Shown: positions 9,449 to 17,157 of the stretch, one piece after another
How the letters are laid out: each line of letters starts with the position of its first letter
How positions within the stretch are numbered: position 1 is the first letter of the stretch
Origin: Roseovarius nitratireducens
GTDB taxonomy: Bacteria > Pseudomonadota > Alphaproteobacteria > Rhodobacterales > Rhodobacteraceae
Length of the DNA stretch: 64,000 bases
Assembly: GCF_002925845.1 (NCBI RefSeq)
Contig: NZ_PDNI01000018.1
Coordinates: forward strand, 1 to 64,000
Direction of reading: 5' to 3'
Notes under the pieces: generated by a model
What the model was told of the DNA's origin: nothing
What the model saw: only the letters and a program-made list of their open reading frames with translations
Database searches by the model: none
Translations under genes and position numbers: made by a program

Positions 9449-10452
9449 TGCGCGGCCTCCTTGCAGCGGGGGGCAAGGCTGCCGAAGCTCTCGGCGAAGA
9501 AGCGTGCCCAGTTGCCGCCCATGATGCCCGTCACCTCCGTCTCGCTCATGCCGGTGGCGCGCAGCCCTTGGGCGATATTATCGAAATCGCGATTGTCGCG
9601 GAACCAGTCGGGCATGGGCGGAAAGCCGGGATTGTCGGCGCTGCCCTCGCCGAAGTCGCGGCGTTTCGTCCAGCGGCCCGCGCGCATCCAGTCTACCACG
9701 CTGTCGGGTTGATCCTGGCACAGGTCCGACCCGATGCCGACGCGGTCGGTGCCCATCCGCTCGGCGGTGCGCGCGATCATCTCGCAAAACTCCGTGAGCG
9801 TGCAGTCGCCGCCGCCCTTGAGGTGGTGGGGGTAGATCGAAAAGCCCAGCATCCCGCCGCTTTGCGCCAGCGCGTCGAGCACGCGGTCGGACTTGTTGCG
9901 CAGGGCGGGATGCCAGCTTGCGGGGTTGGCATGGGTGATGGCGATGGGGCGGGTGGAGTGCTCGATGGCCTCGAGCGTGGAGCGCTCGCCGGAATGGCTC
10001 ATGTCCACGACAAGCCCGACGCGGTTCATCTCGGCCACCACCTCGCGGCCCATGCGGGTGAGGCCGGTATCCTCGGCCTCGTAGCATCCCGTCGCCAGCA
10101 GCGACTGGTTGTTGTAGGTCAGTTGCATGAAGCGCAGGCCCAGCCGGTGCAGCACCTCGATCAGGCCGATATCGTCCTCCATGCAGGAGGGATTCTGCGA
10201 GCCGAAGAAGATCGCGGTGCGATTGGTCGCTTGGGCCAGCGCGATGTCATCGGCGGTGAAGCCCTGGAAGATCAGGTCGGGGTAGCGCTCGAACCAGCGG
10301 TTCCACGCCTCGATGTTGAGCACCGTTTCGCGGAAATTCTCGTGGTACGTGATGGTGACATGCACCGCATCGACATTGCCCGCGCGCATCTGGCGAAAAA
10401 TTGTCTCTGACCAGTTGGCATATTGCAGGGCGTCGATGCGGGGCGGTGTCAT
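9445..10452 (-). CDS. M19 membrane-dipeptidase-like hydrolase with altered metal site
   Basis: A 335-residue protein with the renal dipeptidase (peptidase M19) fold signature: VVDMSHSGERS (His153), AITHANP (His174) and VGIGSDLCQD (Asp243), which match three of the metal ligands or neighbouring catalytic positions of the family. The N-terminal HxD metal pair normally found as DGHND is replaced by IDALQYANW (residues 6-14), and the region expected to hold the bridging Glu reads FFGSQNPS (82-89). It therefore probably does not have the normal two-zinc centre. ATGA and GTGA overlaps couple it to the aldehyde dehydrogenase upstream and the unknown protein downstream. A ring or amide hydrolase role in the pathway is inferred. 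Confidence 0.85.
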   Translation of the reverse strand: MTPPRIDALQYANWSETIFRQMRAGNVDAVHVTITYHENFRETVLNIEAWNRWFERYPDLIFQGFTADDIALAQATNRTAIFFGSQNPSCMEDDIGLIEVLHRLGLRFMQLTYNNQSLLATGCYEAEDTGLTRMGREVVAEMNRVGLVVDMSHSGERSTLEAIEHSTRPIAITHANPASWHPALRNKSDRVLDALAQSGGMLGFSIYPHHLKGGGDCTLTEFCEMIARTAERMGTDRVGIGSDLCQDQPDSVVDWMRAGRWTKRRDFGEGSADNPGFPPMPDWFRDNRDFDNIAQGLRATGMSETEVTGIMGGNWARFFAESFGSLAPRCKEAAQ

Positions 10453-11900
10453 GCGGGCACCCCCGAATGGATGTAGGACGTCTTGACCGTGGTGTAGAAT
10501 TCCTGCGCCGAGCGGCCCTGTTCGCGGGGGCCATAGCTCGATGCGCCGCGCCCGCCGAAGGGGACGTGGTAATCGGTGCCGGCGGTGGGCAGGTTTACCA
10601 TCACGCAGCCCGCGCGCGCGTTGCGGCGGAAATGCGTGGCGCGGGCGAGCGAGCGGGTCATGATCCCGGCGGTCAGGCCGAATTCGGTGTCGTTGGCCAT
10701 GTGCAACGCCTCGTCGTAGCTGCCCGCCTTGAGGATGCAGGTGACGGGCGCGAACATTTCCTCGCGGTTGATACGCATGGCGTTGTCGGTGCCCGCGAAA
10801 ACGGCGGGGGCCATGTAATAGCCGTCGGTCGGGCGCTCCAGCCGCGTGCCGCCGCAGAGAAGCTCTGCGCCCTCGGATTGGCCCAGCTTGATGTAATCGA
10901 GATTGCCGCTGAGTTGCCCTTCGCTGACGACGGGGCCGATCTGCGTGCCGTCTTCCAGCGCGTGGCCCACCTTTAGCGCCTGCGTGGCCGCAACGAGTTT
11001 CTCGACGAAGGCGTCATGGATGCCGTCCTGCACGATCAGCCGCGATGCGGCGGTGCATTTCTGCCCGGTGCCGCCAAAGGCCGCGTTCGCGGCATGGGCC
11101 ACCGCCAGATCGAGATCGCAGTCGTCGCAGATCACCATCGGGTTCTTGGAGCCCATTTCCATCTGGATTTTTGTCATGTTGGCCATCGCCGCCGCCGCGA
11201 TGCCCCGGCCCACGGGGACCGATCCGGTAAAGCTGATGGCGTCCACGCCTCGGCTCTCGACAAGGCGCTGCCCCACCTCGCGCCCCGGCCCCATGACGAG
11301 GTTGAACAGCCCCCCTGGCAGGTCCTGCCGCGCGATGATCTCTGTCAGTGCCACGGCGCTGGCGGGTGTCTGGTTGGCGGGTTTCCAGATCACGGCGTTG
11401 CCGAAGGCCAGCGCCGGCGCGATCTTCCACGCGGGGGTGGCGATGGGGAAATTCCACGGGCTGATGATCGCCACCACGCCCACCGGCTCGCGGCGCACGT
11501 CGATCTCGATATCCGGGCGCACGCTATCGGCGGTGTCGCCCAGTTGGCGCAGCGCCTCGGCGGCGAAATAGGTAAAGAACTGCCCGGCGCGATAGGTCTC
11601 GCCCTTGCCCTCGGCCAGCGGCTTGCCCTCTTCGCGGGCGATCATGGCCCCGATTTCCCCGGCGCGGGCCATCAGCTCGGTGCCGATGGCCATCAGCACG
11701 TCATGGCGTTTCTGCGGGCCGGTGGCGCCCCATTGGGCCTGTGCCTTGCGGGCAGCAGAGAGGGCGGCGTCGAGCTGCGCCGCGTCGGCCTGCGCGTAGT
11801 GGCCGATCATGTCCGAAAGGTCGGACGGGTTGCGATTCTCGACGGTGCCTGCGCCGTCCTGCCAGTCGCCTGCGATGAAATTGCGGGTCTCGTTGGTCAT
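10449..11900 (-). CDS. NAD(P)-dependent aldehyde dehydrogenase (semialdehyde type)
   Basis: A 483-residue aldehyde dehydrogenase oxidising an aldehyde to the acid. Cofactor-binding SPWNF is at 147-151 with WKPA Lys173, the general-base Glu248 lies in QMEMGSKNP, and catalytic Cys282 lies in GQKCTAASR. All key residues are intact and the length is normal. It most resembles 2-oxoglutarate semialdehyde or succinate semialdehyde dehydrogenases, which suggests a short acidic semialdehyde as substrate. It is the second gene of the minus-strand operon, 27 bases after the Ldh-family gene, and overlaps the M19-like gene by four bases. Confidence 0.92.
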   Translation of the reverse strand: MTNETRNFIAGDWQDGAGTVENRNPSDLSDMIGHYAQADAAQLDAALSAARKAQAQWGATGPQKRHDVLMAIGTELMARAGEIGAMIAREEGKPLAEGKGETYRAGQFFTYFAAEALRQLGDTADSVRPDIEIDVRREPVGVVAIISPWNFPIATPAWKIAPALAFGNAVIWKPANQTPASAVALTEIIARQDLPGGLFNLVMGPGREVGQRLVESRGVDAISFTGSVPVGRGIAAAAMANMTKIQMEMGSKNPMVICDDCDLDLAVAHAANAAFGGTGQKCTAASRLIVQDGIHDAFVEKLVAATQALKVGHALEDGTQIGPVVSEGQLSGNLDYIKLGQSEGAELLCGGTRLERPTDGYYMAPAVFAGTDNAMRINREEMFAPVTCILKAGSYDEALHMANDTEFGLTAGIMTRSLARATHFRRNARAGCVMVNLPTAGTDYHVPFGGRGASSYGPREQGRSAQEFYTTVKTSYIHSGVPA

Positions 11901-11927
11901 GCTCGTCCTTTTGGTTGTCGCGGGGCC

Positions 11928-12929
11928 TCAGGCCGCCGCGATCCGGTCCAGTAGCTCTTGTGGTACGGCGACGCCCTCGGTCTCGATGCGGGCGCGGTTG
12001 GCGGCGCGGCGGGCGCCGGGCAGGCGGGCGCCCTCTTGTTCGGCGATGCTCTGGGCCAGCCGCGCCATGGCGGGGCCGAAGGCGTCGCCGGAGAATGCCG
12101 CCGGGTCGATCGCGATGAAGAATTGCCCGGTGCCGGGTGGCCCGCCCTTGGGGCCGGAAAACGGGCTGGCGTCGAGCCCGAGATTGCCCCCGGAGAGGGC
12201 GGCGGCGAATATCTCGACCATCAGCCCCGCGCCGAAGCCTTTTTGCCCGCCCGCGGGGCGCATCGAGCCTGCGAGCGCGGCCTCGGCGTCCTCGGTCGGG
12301 TTGCCGCTCGAGTCGAGCGCCCAGCCCGGCTCGATCTTCTCGCCCTGGCGCGCGCGCAGCACGATCTCGGATTTCGCGATGGCGCTGGCGGACTGGTCGA
12401 TGACCAGCCGTGCGCCGCCCGCATCATCGGGCACGGCGAGCGCGAAGGGGTTGGTGCCGATCACCGGGCGGTGGCCGCCGGTGGGGGCCATCGAGGCGGG
12501 GGCGTTGGTGAAGCAGAGGCCCACCAGCCCGTCCCCGGCCAGCCGCTCGGCATGGTGGCCCAGCACGCCGCAATTGTAGGAGCGGTGCACGGACATCGCC
12601 GCGATGCCCTGATCGCGGGCGGCAGAGGTGAGGGCGGGCCAGCCCGCGTCGATGGCGGCATGGGCAAAGCCGTGCGCGGCATCGACCCGCACCGCGCCGG
12701 GGCGGGGCTGTGTGAGCTGTGGCTCGGCGTCGCCCAGAACCTTGCCGCAGCGCAGATGCTCGGCATAGACGGGTACGTACATGAGGCCGTGACTGCGGAT
12801 GCCGTCGCGTTCGGCGAGTCGGGTGGAGCGCGCGACCGGGGCCGCCTGCGCGGGTGAGGCTCCGGCGCGCAGGAGTGCGTCGCGCGCCAGGGTTTCGATG
12901 GTGTCGAGATCCAGATGCTGTGCCGTCAC
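11928..12929 (-). CDS. Ldh-family (malate/L-lactate dehydrogenase-like) oxidoreductase
   Basis: A 333-residue NAD(P)-dependent oxidoreductase of the Ldh_2 family, which includes malate dehydrogenase, ureidoglycolate dehydrogenase and delta1-piperideine-2-carboxylate reductase. Visible signatures are RSHGLMYVPVYAEHL, the SYNCGVLGHHAERLA segment, GTNPFALAVPD and GGQKGFGAGLMVEIF. I chose GTG 12929 because an AAAGGGGGG ribosome site precedes it and the family starts at this point; a longer frame to 12983 has no support. It is the first gene of the operon and faces lysR across about 100 bases. A reductase for a cyclic imine acid would fit a pyridine or pyrroline-type substrate. Confidence 0.87.
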   Translation of the reverse strand: MTAQHLDLDTIETLARDALLRAGASPAQAAPVARSTRLAERDGIRSHGLMYVPVYAEHLRCGKVLGDAEPQLTQPRPGAVRVDAAHGFAHAAIDAGWPALTSAARDQGIAAMSVHRSYNCGVLGHHAERLAGDGLVGLCFTNAPASMAPTGGHRPVIGTNPFALAVPDDAGGARLVIDQSASAIAKSEIVLRARQGEKIEPGWALDSSGNPTEDAEAALAGSMRPAGGQKGFGAGLMVEIFAAALSGGNLGLDASPFSGPKGGPPGTGQFFIAIDPAAFSGDAFGPAMARLAQSIAEQEGARLPGARRAANRARIETEGVAVPQELLDRIAAA

Positions 12930-12989
12930 GCGGGCCCCCCTTTGCAACGACCCGAGAGTGTGGAGGGGGAGAGATAAGGTCAATCGAAT

Positions 12990-13019
12990 TTAACTTGAAT
13001 GAACTTCAGTTAATCTGAA
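12990..13019. promoter_or_regulatory. Nested inverted repeats, candidate LysR-type operator
   Basis: Between the divergent lysR and Ldh-family genes lies an AT-rich stretch with two overlapping dyads: TTAACT-N12-AGTTAA (12990-13013) and TTCAG-N5-CTGAA (13005-13019). The second contains the T-N11-A pattern typical of LysR-family binding sites. It is placed to control both the operon and lysR itself. Confidence 0.6.
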
Positions 13020-13029
13020 ATATGGGTGC

Positions 13030-13944
13030 ATGATCGGCATCACCTCCCTGCGCGTTTTCGTGCATGTCGCGGATTGCGGCAATATCCGCGACGCGGCGGC
13101 GCGGCTCTATCGCACGCCCTCGGCGGTTTCGATGACGCTCAAGAGCCTCGAGCAGGACCTGGGCGCGCCGCTGTTCGAGAGCGACCGCAAGAATCGGCTG
13201 ACCGCGCTGGGCGCGGAGGTGCGGGGGATCGCGGCGGAGATGCTGCGCGAGCACGACCGCGCGCTGGAGCGGGTCGAGGCGGTGGCAACGGGACGGCAGG
13301 GGCGGCTGCAACTGGCGTCGGTGCCCTCGGTTGCCGCCGAACTGCTGCCGGGGCTCCTGGCGGAGTTTCTCGATGCGCGGCCCGGGGTGACGATCGAACT
13401 GGTCGATACCGACAGCCGCAGCGTGCACGCGATGGTGGCGGATGGCACGGTCGAGCTGGGCATCGCGGGTGTGGCGGCCCCCGCTGCGGGGCTGAGCTTT
13501 GCGCCGCTGTTTCGCGATCCGTTCCGGCTGGTTTGCCGGCGGGGTCACAAGCTGGCGGCGCGGGCGCACCCGTTGGGCTGGACCGATCTCGCAGGGGAGC
13601 GGATCATCGGCAACAACGCCGCGGCGGCGATCGTGGCGGAGGAGTACCGGGCGCTGGTCGCCGCCTCGACGCTGCGGGCGCGCAACGTCATTTCGCTCCT
13701 GGCGCTGGTGCGGGCGGGGGCGGGGGTGACGCTCTTGCCGCAGCTGGCCACGGTGTCGCTGACGCCGGACCTGGTGGCGCTGCCGCTGGCGGATCCGGCG
13801 GCCGAGCGCGAGGTGGGCGTGGTGCTGCGAGAGGGGCGCAGCCCGAGCCCGGTCTGCCGCGCCTTTCTCGGCGGTCTGACCGAGGCCTGCCGCGCCCCGA
13901 TTTCCGCCGCGCGCCCGCTTGACGGAGCGGGCGAAAGACAATAA
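13030..13944 (+). CDS. LysR-family transcriptional regulator
   Basis: A 304-residue regulator with the LysR winged helix-turn-helix at residues 1-60 (SLRVFVHVADCGNIRDAAARLYRTPSAVSMTLKSLEQDLG) and a two-lobed effector-binding domain from about residue 90. It is transcribed divergently from the catabolic operon, the usual arrangement for a LysR protein activating its neighbour in response to a pathway compound. No strong ribosome site precedes the start, so it may be weakly translated. It ends 15 bases before tRNA-Trp. Confidence 0.92.
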   Translation: MIGITSLRVFVHVADCGNIRDAAARLYRTPSAVSMTLKSLEQDLGAPLFESDRKNRLTALGAEVRGIAAEMLREHDRALERVEAVATGRQGRLQLASVPSVAAELLPGLLAEFLDARPGVTIELVDTDSRSVHAMVADGTVELGIAGVAAPAAGLSFAPLFRDPFRLVCRRGHKLAARAHPLGWTDLAGERIIGNNAAAAIVAEEYRALVAASTLRARNVISLLALVRAGAGVTLLPQLATVSLTPDLVALPLADPAAEREVGVVLREGRSPSPVCRAFLGGLTEACRAPISAARPLDGAGERQ

Positions 13945-13959
13945 CACCGCCGCCACGAT

Positions 13960-14035
13960 AGGGGTATAGCTCAGCTGGTAGAGCGACGGTCTCCAAAACC
14001 GTAGGTCGCGGGTTCGAACCCTGCTGCCCCTGCCA
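13960..14035 (+). tRNA. tRNA-Trp (anticodon CCA)
   Basis: A full 76-base cloverleaf. The acceptor AGGGGTA pairs with TGCCCCT (one G-T pair), the anticodon arm ACGGT/ACCGT encloses the loop CTCCAAA with CCA at 13993-13995, the T arm carries GGTTCGAACC, and CCA is encoded at 14033-14035. Located upstream of secE as in other alphaproteobacteria. Confidence 0.96.
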
Positions 14036-14135
14036 TTTCCTCCCGCTCTCGCATTTCGTCGCGCTACGGCTGCGCTGGCTTGTGCGCGCGGGGCCGATTG
14101 GCTAAACGGCCCGTATTCTCATCCCGGGGCCGCCC

Positions 14136-14843
14136 ATGAAACAACTGTTGAAGCGCGCCATTCCGCATTCTTTGCGGCGGCGTGTCCACGAGGGCAAGCG
14201 GACCCACATGCGCGCGGCGATGAAGCGGATCGCGGGGCGCGGCGGGCTCGACATCGGGACGGTGATCGACGTGGGGGCCTCTGACGGGCGCTGGTCGGCG
14301 CAGGCGATGGAGTATCTGCCCCCCTGCGATTACGTGCTGGTCGAGGCCAACCCGCACCATCGCCCGGCGCTGGAGGCGTTCTGCGCCACCCATCCGCGCA
14401 CCCGCTTTGTTATGGCGGCGGCAAGCGACCGGGCGGGCATGGTGCGCTTCAACGCCGACGACCCGTTCGGCGGCAAGGCCGAACCCGGCGAGGGGCAGGC
14501 GGCGCTCGAGGTCGAGGCGGTGCGGCTCGACGACGTGGTGAGCGCGGGTGACGGGCCGTTCGCGATAAAGCTCGACACGCATGGCTACGAGGTGCCGATC
14601 CTCGAGGGGGCCGAGCGGTGCCTGAAAGAGGCCGCGCTGGTCATCATCGAGACCTACGGCTTTCGCATCGCGCCAGAGGCGCTGCTGTTTCACGAGATGG
14701 TCGCACTGATGCGCGAGCGTGGCTTCGGCGTGGCCGATATGTCCGATCCGCTGTGGCGGCCCGGCGACCGGATGTTCTGGCAGGTGGACCTGTATTTCCA
14801 ACCGCTGACGCGCCCGGAATTCGCGCGCGCGACCTATGCCTGA
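14136..14843 (+). CDS. FkbM-family SAM-dependent methyltransferase
   Basis: A 235-residue methyltransferase. VIDVGASDG at 43-51 is the SAM-binding motif I, VLVEANP the acidic motif II, and LEVEAVRLDDVV with FAIKLDTHGYE matches the FkbM pattern (metal or SAM pocket residues D-x-H). FkbM enzymes O-methylate sugars or lipids; in bacteria they are often linked to surface polysaccharide or glycolipid. No glycan genes are near it, so the acceptor is unknown. It sits alone between tRNA-Trp and a small membrane protein. Confidence 0.85.
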   Translation: MKQLLKRAIPHSLRRRVHEGKRTHMRAAMKRIAGRGGLDIGTVIDVGASDGRWSAQAMEYLPPCDYVLVEANPHHRPALEAFCATHPRTRFVMAAASDRAGMVRFNADDPFGGKAEPGEGQAALEVEAVRLDDVVSAGDGPFAIKLDTHGYEVPILEGAERCLKEAALVIIETYGFRIAPEALLFHEMVALMRERGFGVADMSDPLWRPGDRMFWQVDLYFQPLTRPEFARATYA

Positions 14844-14883
14844 GACCGCCGTGGACCGGCCCACGATCGTGGAGAATACGTCT

Positions 14884-14916
14884 AAACTGTGGTGAAAATG
14901 CGAATCTCCACAGTTT
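14884..14916. repeat. Perfect 9-bp inverted repeat in intergenic DNA
   Basis: AAACTGTGG and CCACAGTTT are separated by 15 bases, in an AT-richer stretch between the FkbM gene and the next gene. It has no T-run, so it looks more like a regulator site than a terminator. Its role is unknown. Confidence 0.5.
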
Positions 14917-15038
14917 TGACGCTTGTTTGCCACGTTTGTGCCACATTTGCGCCTCATCCACGCCACCAATCGGCATGGGCCTTGCGCTATATGCTGATCC
15001 GCGTGGGGGCGTGGAACGGGATGAAGAGTGCTGCCGTC

Positions 15039-15611
15039 ATGACATATCGCATGGAATCGGGGACCGCCCCTGCCGACCATTTCGCTGCCGGTCTCGAGGA
15101 ATACGAGGGCCGGACGCCCGAGGACGCGGCGACCACGGAGATCGCCGTGCGCAACGCCGTGCACACCATCGAAAAGCTGATGCGCGAGGAGCGCAAGCGC
15201 CGCGTGCGTGCGGGGCTGCCCGAACTCGTGCTGCCCGACGAGATCGCGGCGGAGCAGCAGGCGCACGCGCGGCGCAGGTCGGGAATTCGAAAGACGGCGC
15301 GCGTGGGCGACACGCTGGCGCGGTTGCGGGCATGGCGGCCCGGCCCCGTGCACGCGGCATGGGCCGCGGCCTTCGTGGCGGTGCTCATGTGGCCGAAGGG
15401 GGTGCTTGTCGCGCTGTTCGCGGCGTTCGTGATCTGCCTGGCCTGCGTGGCGCTGTTTGGCCCCGAGTTCCTCGAACGGTCGCGCGACCGCGCGGCGCGG
15501 CTGTTTGCGCGGCGCGACGATGGACGTGGCGCGCGCGGGGACACCGGTGATGAAGAGATGCCCGAGGCGCGCCCCGATCCGTTCGACCGGCTGCATGACC
15601 TGCGTGGCTGA
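15039..15611 (+). CDS. Small membrane protein of unknown function
   Basis: A protein of about 190 residues with no recognised family. The N-terminal 110 residues are charged and helical (HTIEKLMREERKRRVRAGLPELVLPDE), followed by two closely spaced hydrophobic segments (about 140-175, from AAWAAAFVAVLMWPKG to VICLACVALFGPEFL) and a charged C-terminal tail. This looks like a cytoplasmic helical domain anchored by a membrane hairpin. The start is uncertain; in-frame ATGs occur at 15021, 15039 and 15051, and a longer frame begins at 14889. It lies directly upstream of the secE promoter. Confidence 0.6.
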   Translation: MTYRMESGTAPADHFAAGLEEYEGRTPEDAATTEIAVRNAVHTIEKLMREERKRRVRAGLPELVLPDEIAAEQQAHARRRSGIRKTARVGDTLARLRAWRPGPVHAAWAAAFVAVLMWPKGVLVALFAAFVICLACVALFGPEFLERSRDRAARLFARRDDGRGARGDTGDEEMPEARPDPFDRLHDLRG

Positions 15612-15626
15612 GGCGGTGCTCTGCCC

Positions 15627-15655
15627 TTGAATTCGGCGCGTGGCCCGCGTATGTC
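15627..15655 (+). promoter_or_regulatory. Candidate sigma-70 promoter of secE-nusG
   Basis: TTGAAT, a 17-base spacer and TATGTC, placed 33 bases before the secE start. Spacing is ideal and both boxes are near consensus. This supports the secE start at 15688, since a start at 15640 would lie within the promoter. Confidence 0.5.
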
Positions 15656-15687
15656 GCGCCATGACGATTTCAGGAAAGACCGTGCAG

Positions 15688-15885
15688 ATGGCTCAAACCA
15701 ACCCGCTCCAGTTCATTCAGCAGGTCCGTTCGGAAGTGGCCAAGGTGGTCTGGCCCGCCCGGCGCGAGGTGCTTCTGACCACTGTGATGGTGTTCATCAT
15801 GGCGACGCTGACGGCGATTTTCTTTGCGCTGGTCGATCTGGCGATCCGCGGCGGGTTGCAGGGCATTCTGGGGATATTCGGGTGA
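15688..15885 (+). CDS. secE: Preprotein translocase subunit SecE
   Basis: A 65-residue single-span subunit that clamps the SecY channel. QQVRSEVAKVVWPARREVLLTTVMVF is the conserved amphipathic helix and start of the membrane span; the C-terminus is short, as in alphaproteobacteria. I chose ATG 15688 because AGGAAAG lies nine bases upstream and the length matches the family. It precedes nusG in the classic order. Confidence 0.95.
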   Translation: MAQTNPLQFIQQVRSEVAKVVWPARREVLLTTVMVFIMATLTAIFFALVDLAIRGGLQGILGIFG

Positions 15886-15972
15886 GCCGCCGTCGTGAGG
15901 GGCGTGCCGGCGGCGAGAAAGGCCTTGAAATCAGCACGAAACGGGGATAGTTCGCCCCACACTCCGGATGTT

Positions 15973-16005
15973 GGCGCGCGGCGATTCGTGTTGCGCGCCG
16001 CTTTT
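15973..16005 (+). terminator. Hairpin between secE and nusG, possible attenuator
   Basis: GGCGCGC pairs with GCGCGCC across a 13-base loop and is followed by GCTTTTC. The stem is short and the T-tract weak, so read-through into nusG is expected; it may trim rather than end transcription. The 204-base gap holds no gene. Confidence 0.35.
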
Positions 16006-16089
16006 CATTGTGGGGATGGCGGCTGCAGCCGCTTGAAAGTTCAAGGAAACACGGCGCAAAGCCGGTGAATACAAGGGCATGGATCGGCG

Positions 16090-16623
16090 ATGGCAAAGCG
16101 GTGGTACTCGGTGAGCGTTCTCTCGAATTTCGAGAAGAAGATCGCCGAGCAGATCAGGCAATCGGTCGCCGATACCGGTCTCGAGGACGAGATCGACGAG
16201 GTTCTGGTACCTACCGAGGAAGTGATCGAGATCCGCCGCGGCAAGAAGGTCACCGCCGAGCGGCGATTCATGCCCGGCTACGTGCTGGTGCACATGGAGA
16301 TGTCGGACCGGGGCTATCACCTGATCAACTCGATCAACCGGGTTACGGGCTTTCTGGGACCGCAAGGGCGCCCGATGCCGATGCGCGATGCCGAGGTGAA
16401 CGCGATCCTCAACCGCGTTCAGGAAGGCGAGGAGAGCCCGCGCACGCTGATCCATTTCGAGATCGGCGAGAGGGTCAAGGTCAACGACGGCCCGTTCGAG
16501 GATTTCGACGGGATGGTCGAGGCCGTGGACGACGACAACCAGCGCCTGAAGGTGTCGGTGTCGATCTTTGGCCGGGAGACGCCGGTCGAACTGGAATTCA
16601 CACAGGTCACCAAGCAGACCTGA
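16090..16623 (+). CDS. nusG: Transcription termination/antitermination factor NusG
   Basis: A 177-residue protein that binds RNA polymerase and links it to Rho or the ribosome. The NGN domain begins MAKRWYSVSVLSNFEKKIAEQI and contains RRFMPGYVLVHMEM; the C-terminal KOW domain reads ERVKVNDGPFEDFDGMVEAVD. The length is normal. It lies upstream of rplK in the conserved ribosomal protein and polymerase cluster. Confidence 0.97.
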   Translation: MAKRWYSVSVLSNFEKKIAEQIRQSVADTGLEDEIDEVLVPTEEVIEIRRGKKVTAERRFMPGYVLVHMEMSDRGYHLINSINRVTGFLGPQGRPMPMRDAEVNAILNRVQEGEESPRTLIHFEIGERVKVNDGPFEDFDGMVEAVDDDNQRLKVSVSIFGRETPVELEFTQVTKQT

Positions 16624-16731
16624 CGATGTGAGCCGTGGGAGGCGAGGCGGCCGCGGCCGCCGGACCGGACCACACAACGCAAGAGCCGGAGGGGCGCGCC
16701 CCGACGGTGTTGGAAGCGAAGGAGAGGCCAT

Positions 16732-17157
16732 ATGGCCAAGAAACTGATCGGGAAGCTCAAGCTGCAGGTGAAAGCCGGGCAAGCCAATCCCAGCCCGCCC
16801 GTCGGCCCGGCACTGGGCCAGCGCGGCATCAATATCATGGAATTCTGCAAGGCGTTCAACGCGCGTACCGCGGACATGGAGCCCGGTGCGCCGTGCCCGA
16901 CCGTGATTTCCTATTACCAGGACAAGTCGTTCGACATGGAGATCAAGACGCCGCCGGCGTCGCATTATCTCAAGCAGGCGGCGAAGCTGAAATCCGGCGG
17001 CAAGACCCCGGGCCGTGCCACCGCGGGCACCGTGAGCACCAAGCAGGTGCGCGAGATCGCCGAGGCCAAGATGCAGGACCTCAACGCAAATTCTGTCGAG
17101 GCGGCCATGCAGATCATTCTGGGCAGCGCGCGCTCCATGGGCATCGAGGTGAAGTGA
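16732..17157 (+). CDS. rplK: 50S ribosomal protein L11
   Basis: The 141-residue L11 of the GTPase-associated centre, which binds 23S r[33 protein letters not shown] is the conserved proline-rich N-terminal region. A GAAGGAGAGG site precedes the ATG. Its stop overlaps the rplA start by one base (TGATG), so the two are translationally coupled. A short leader hairpin at 16691-16715 resembles one upstream of rplL. Confidence 0.98.
   Translation: MAKKLIGKLKLQVKAGQANPSPPVGPALGQRGINIMEFCKAFNARTADMEPGAPCPTVISYYQDKSFDMEIKTPPASHYLKQAAKLKSGGKTPGRATAGTVSTKQVREIAEAKMQDLNANSVEAAMQIILGSARSMGIEVK

Noticed and set aside
7787-9712. A 641-codon plus-strand frame opposite the 559-residue protein
   Set aside because: The minus-strand gene has matching overlaps on both sides; the plus-strand frame lacks a ribosome site and looks compositional.
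13006-13956. A 316-codon minus-strand frame opposite lysR
   Set aside because: lysR has intact helix-turn-helix and fits its context; the antisense protein is Arg/His-rich without family features.
13960-14035. tRNA-Trp as the insertion point of the catabolic region
   Set aside because: Islands usually attach at the tRNA 3' end, but the catabolic genes lie on the 5' side and no repeat of the tRNA end was found near tuf.
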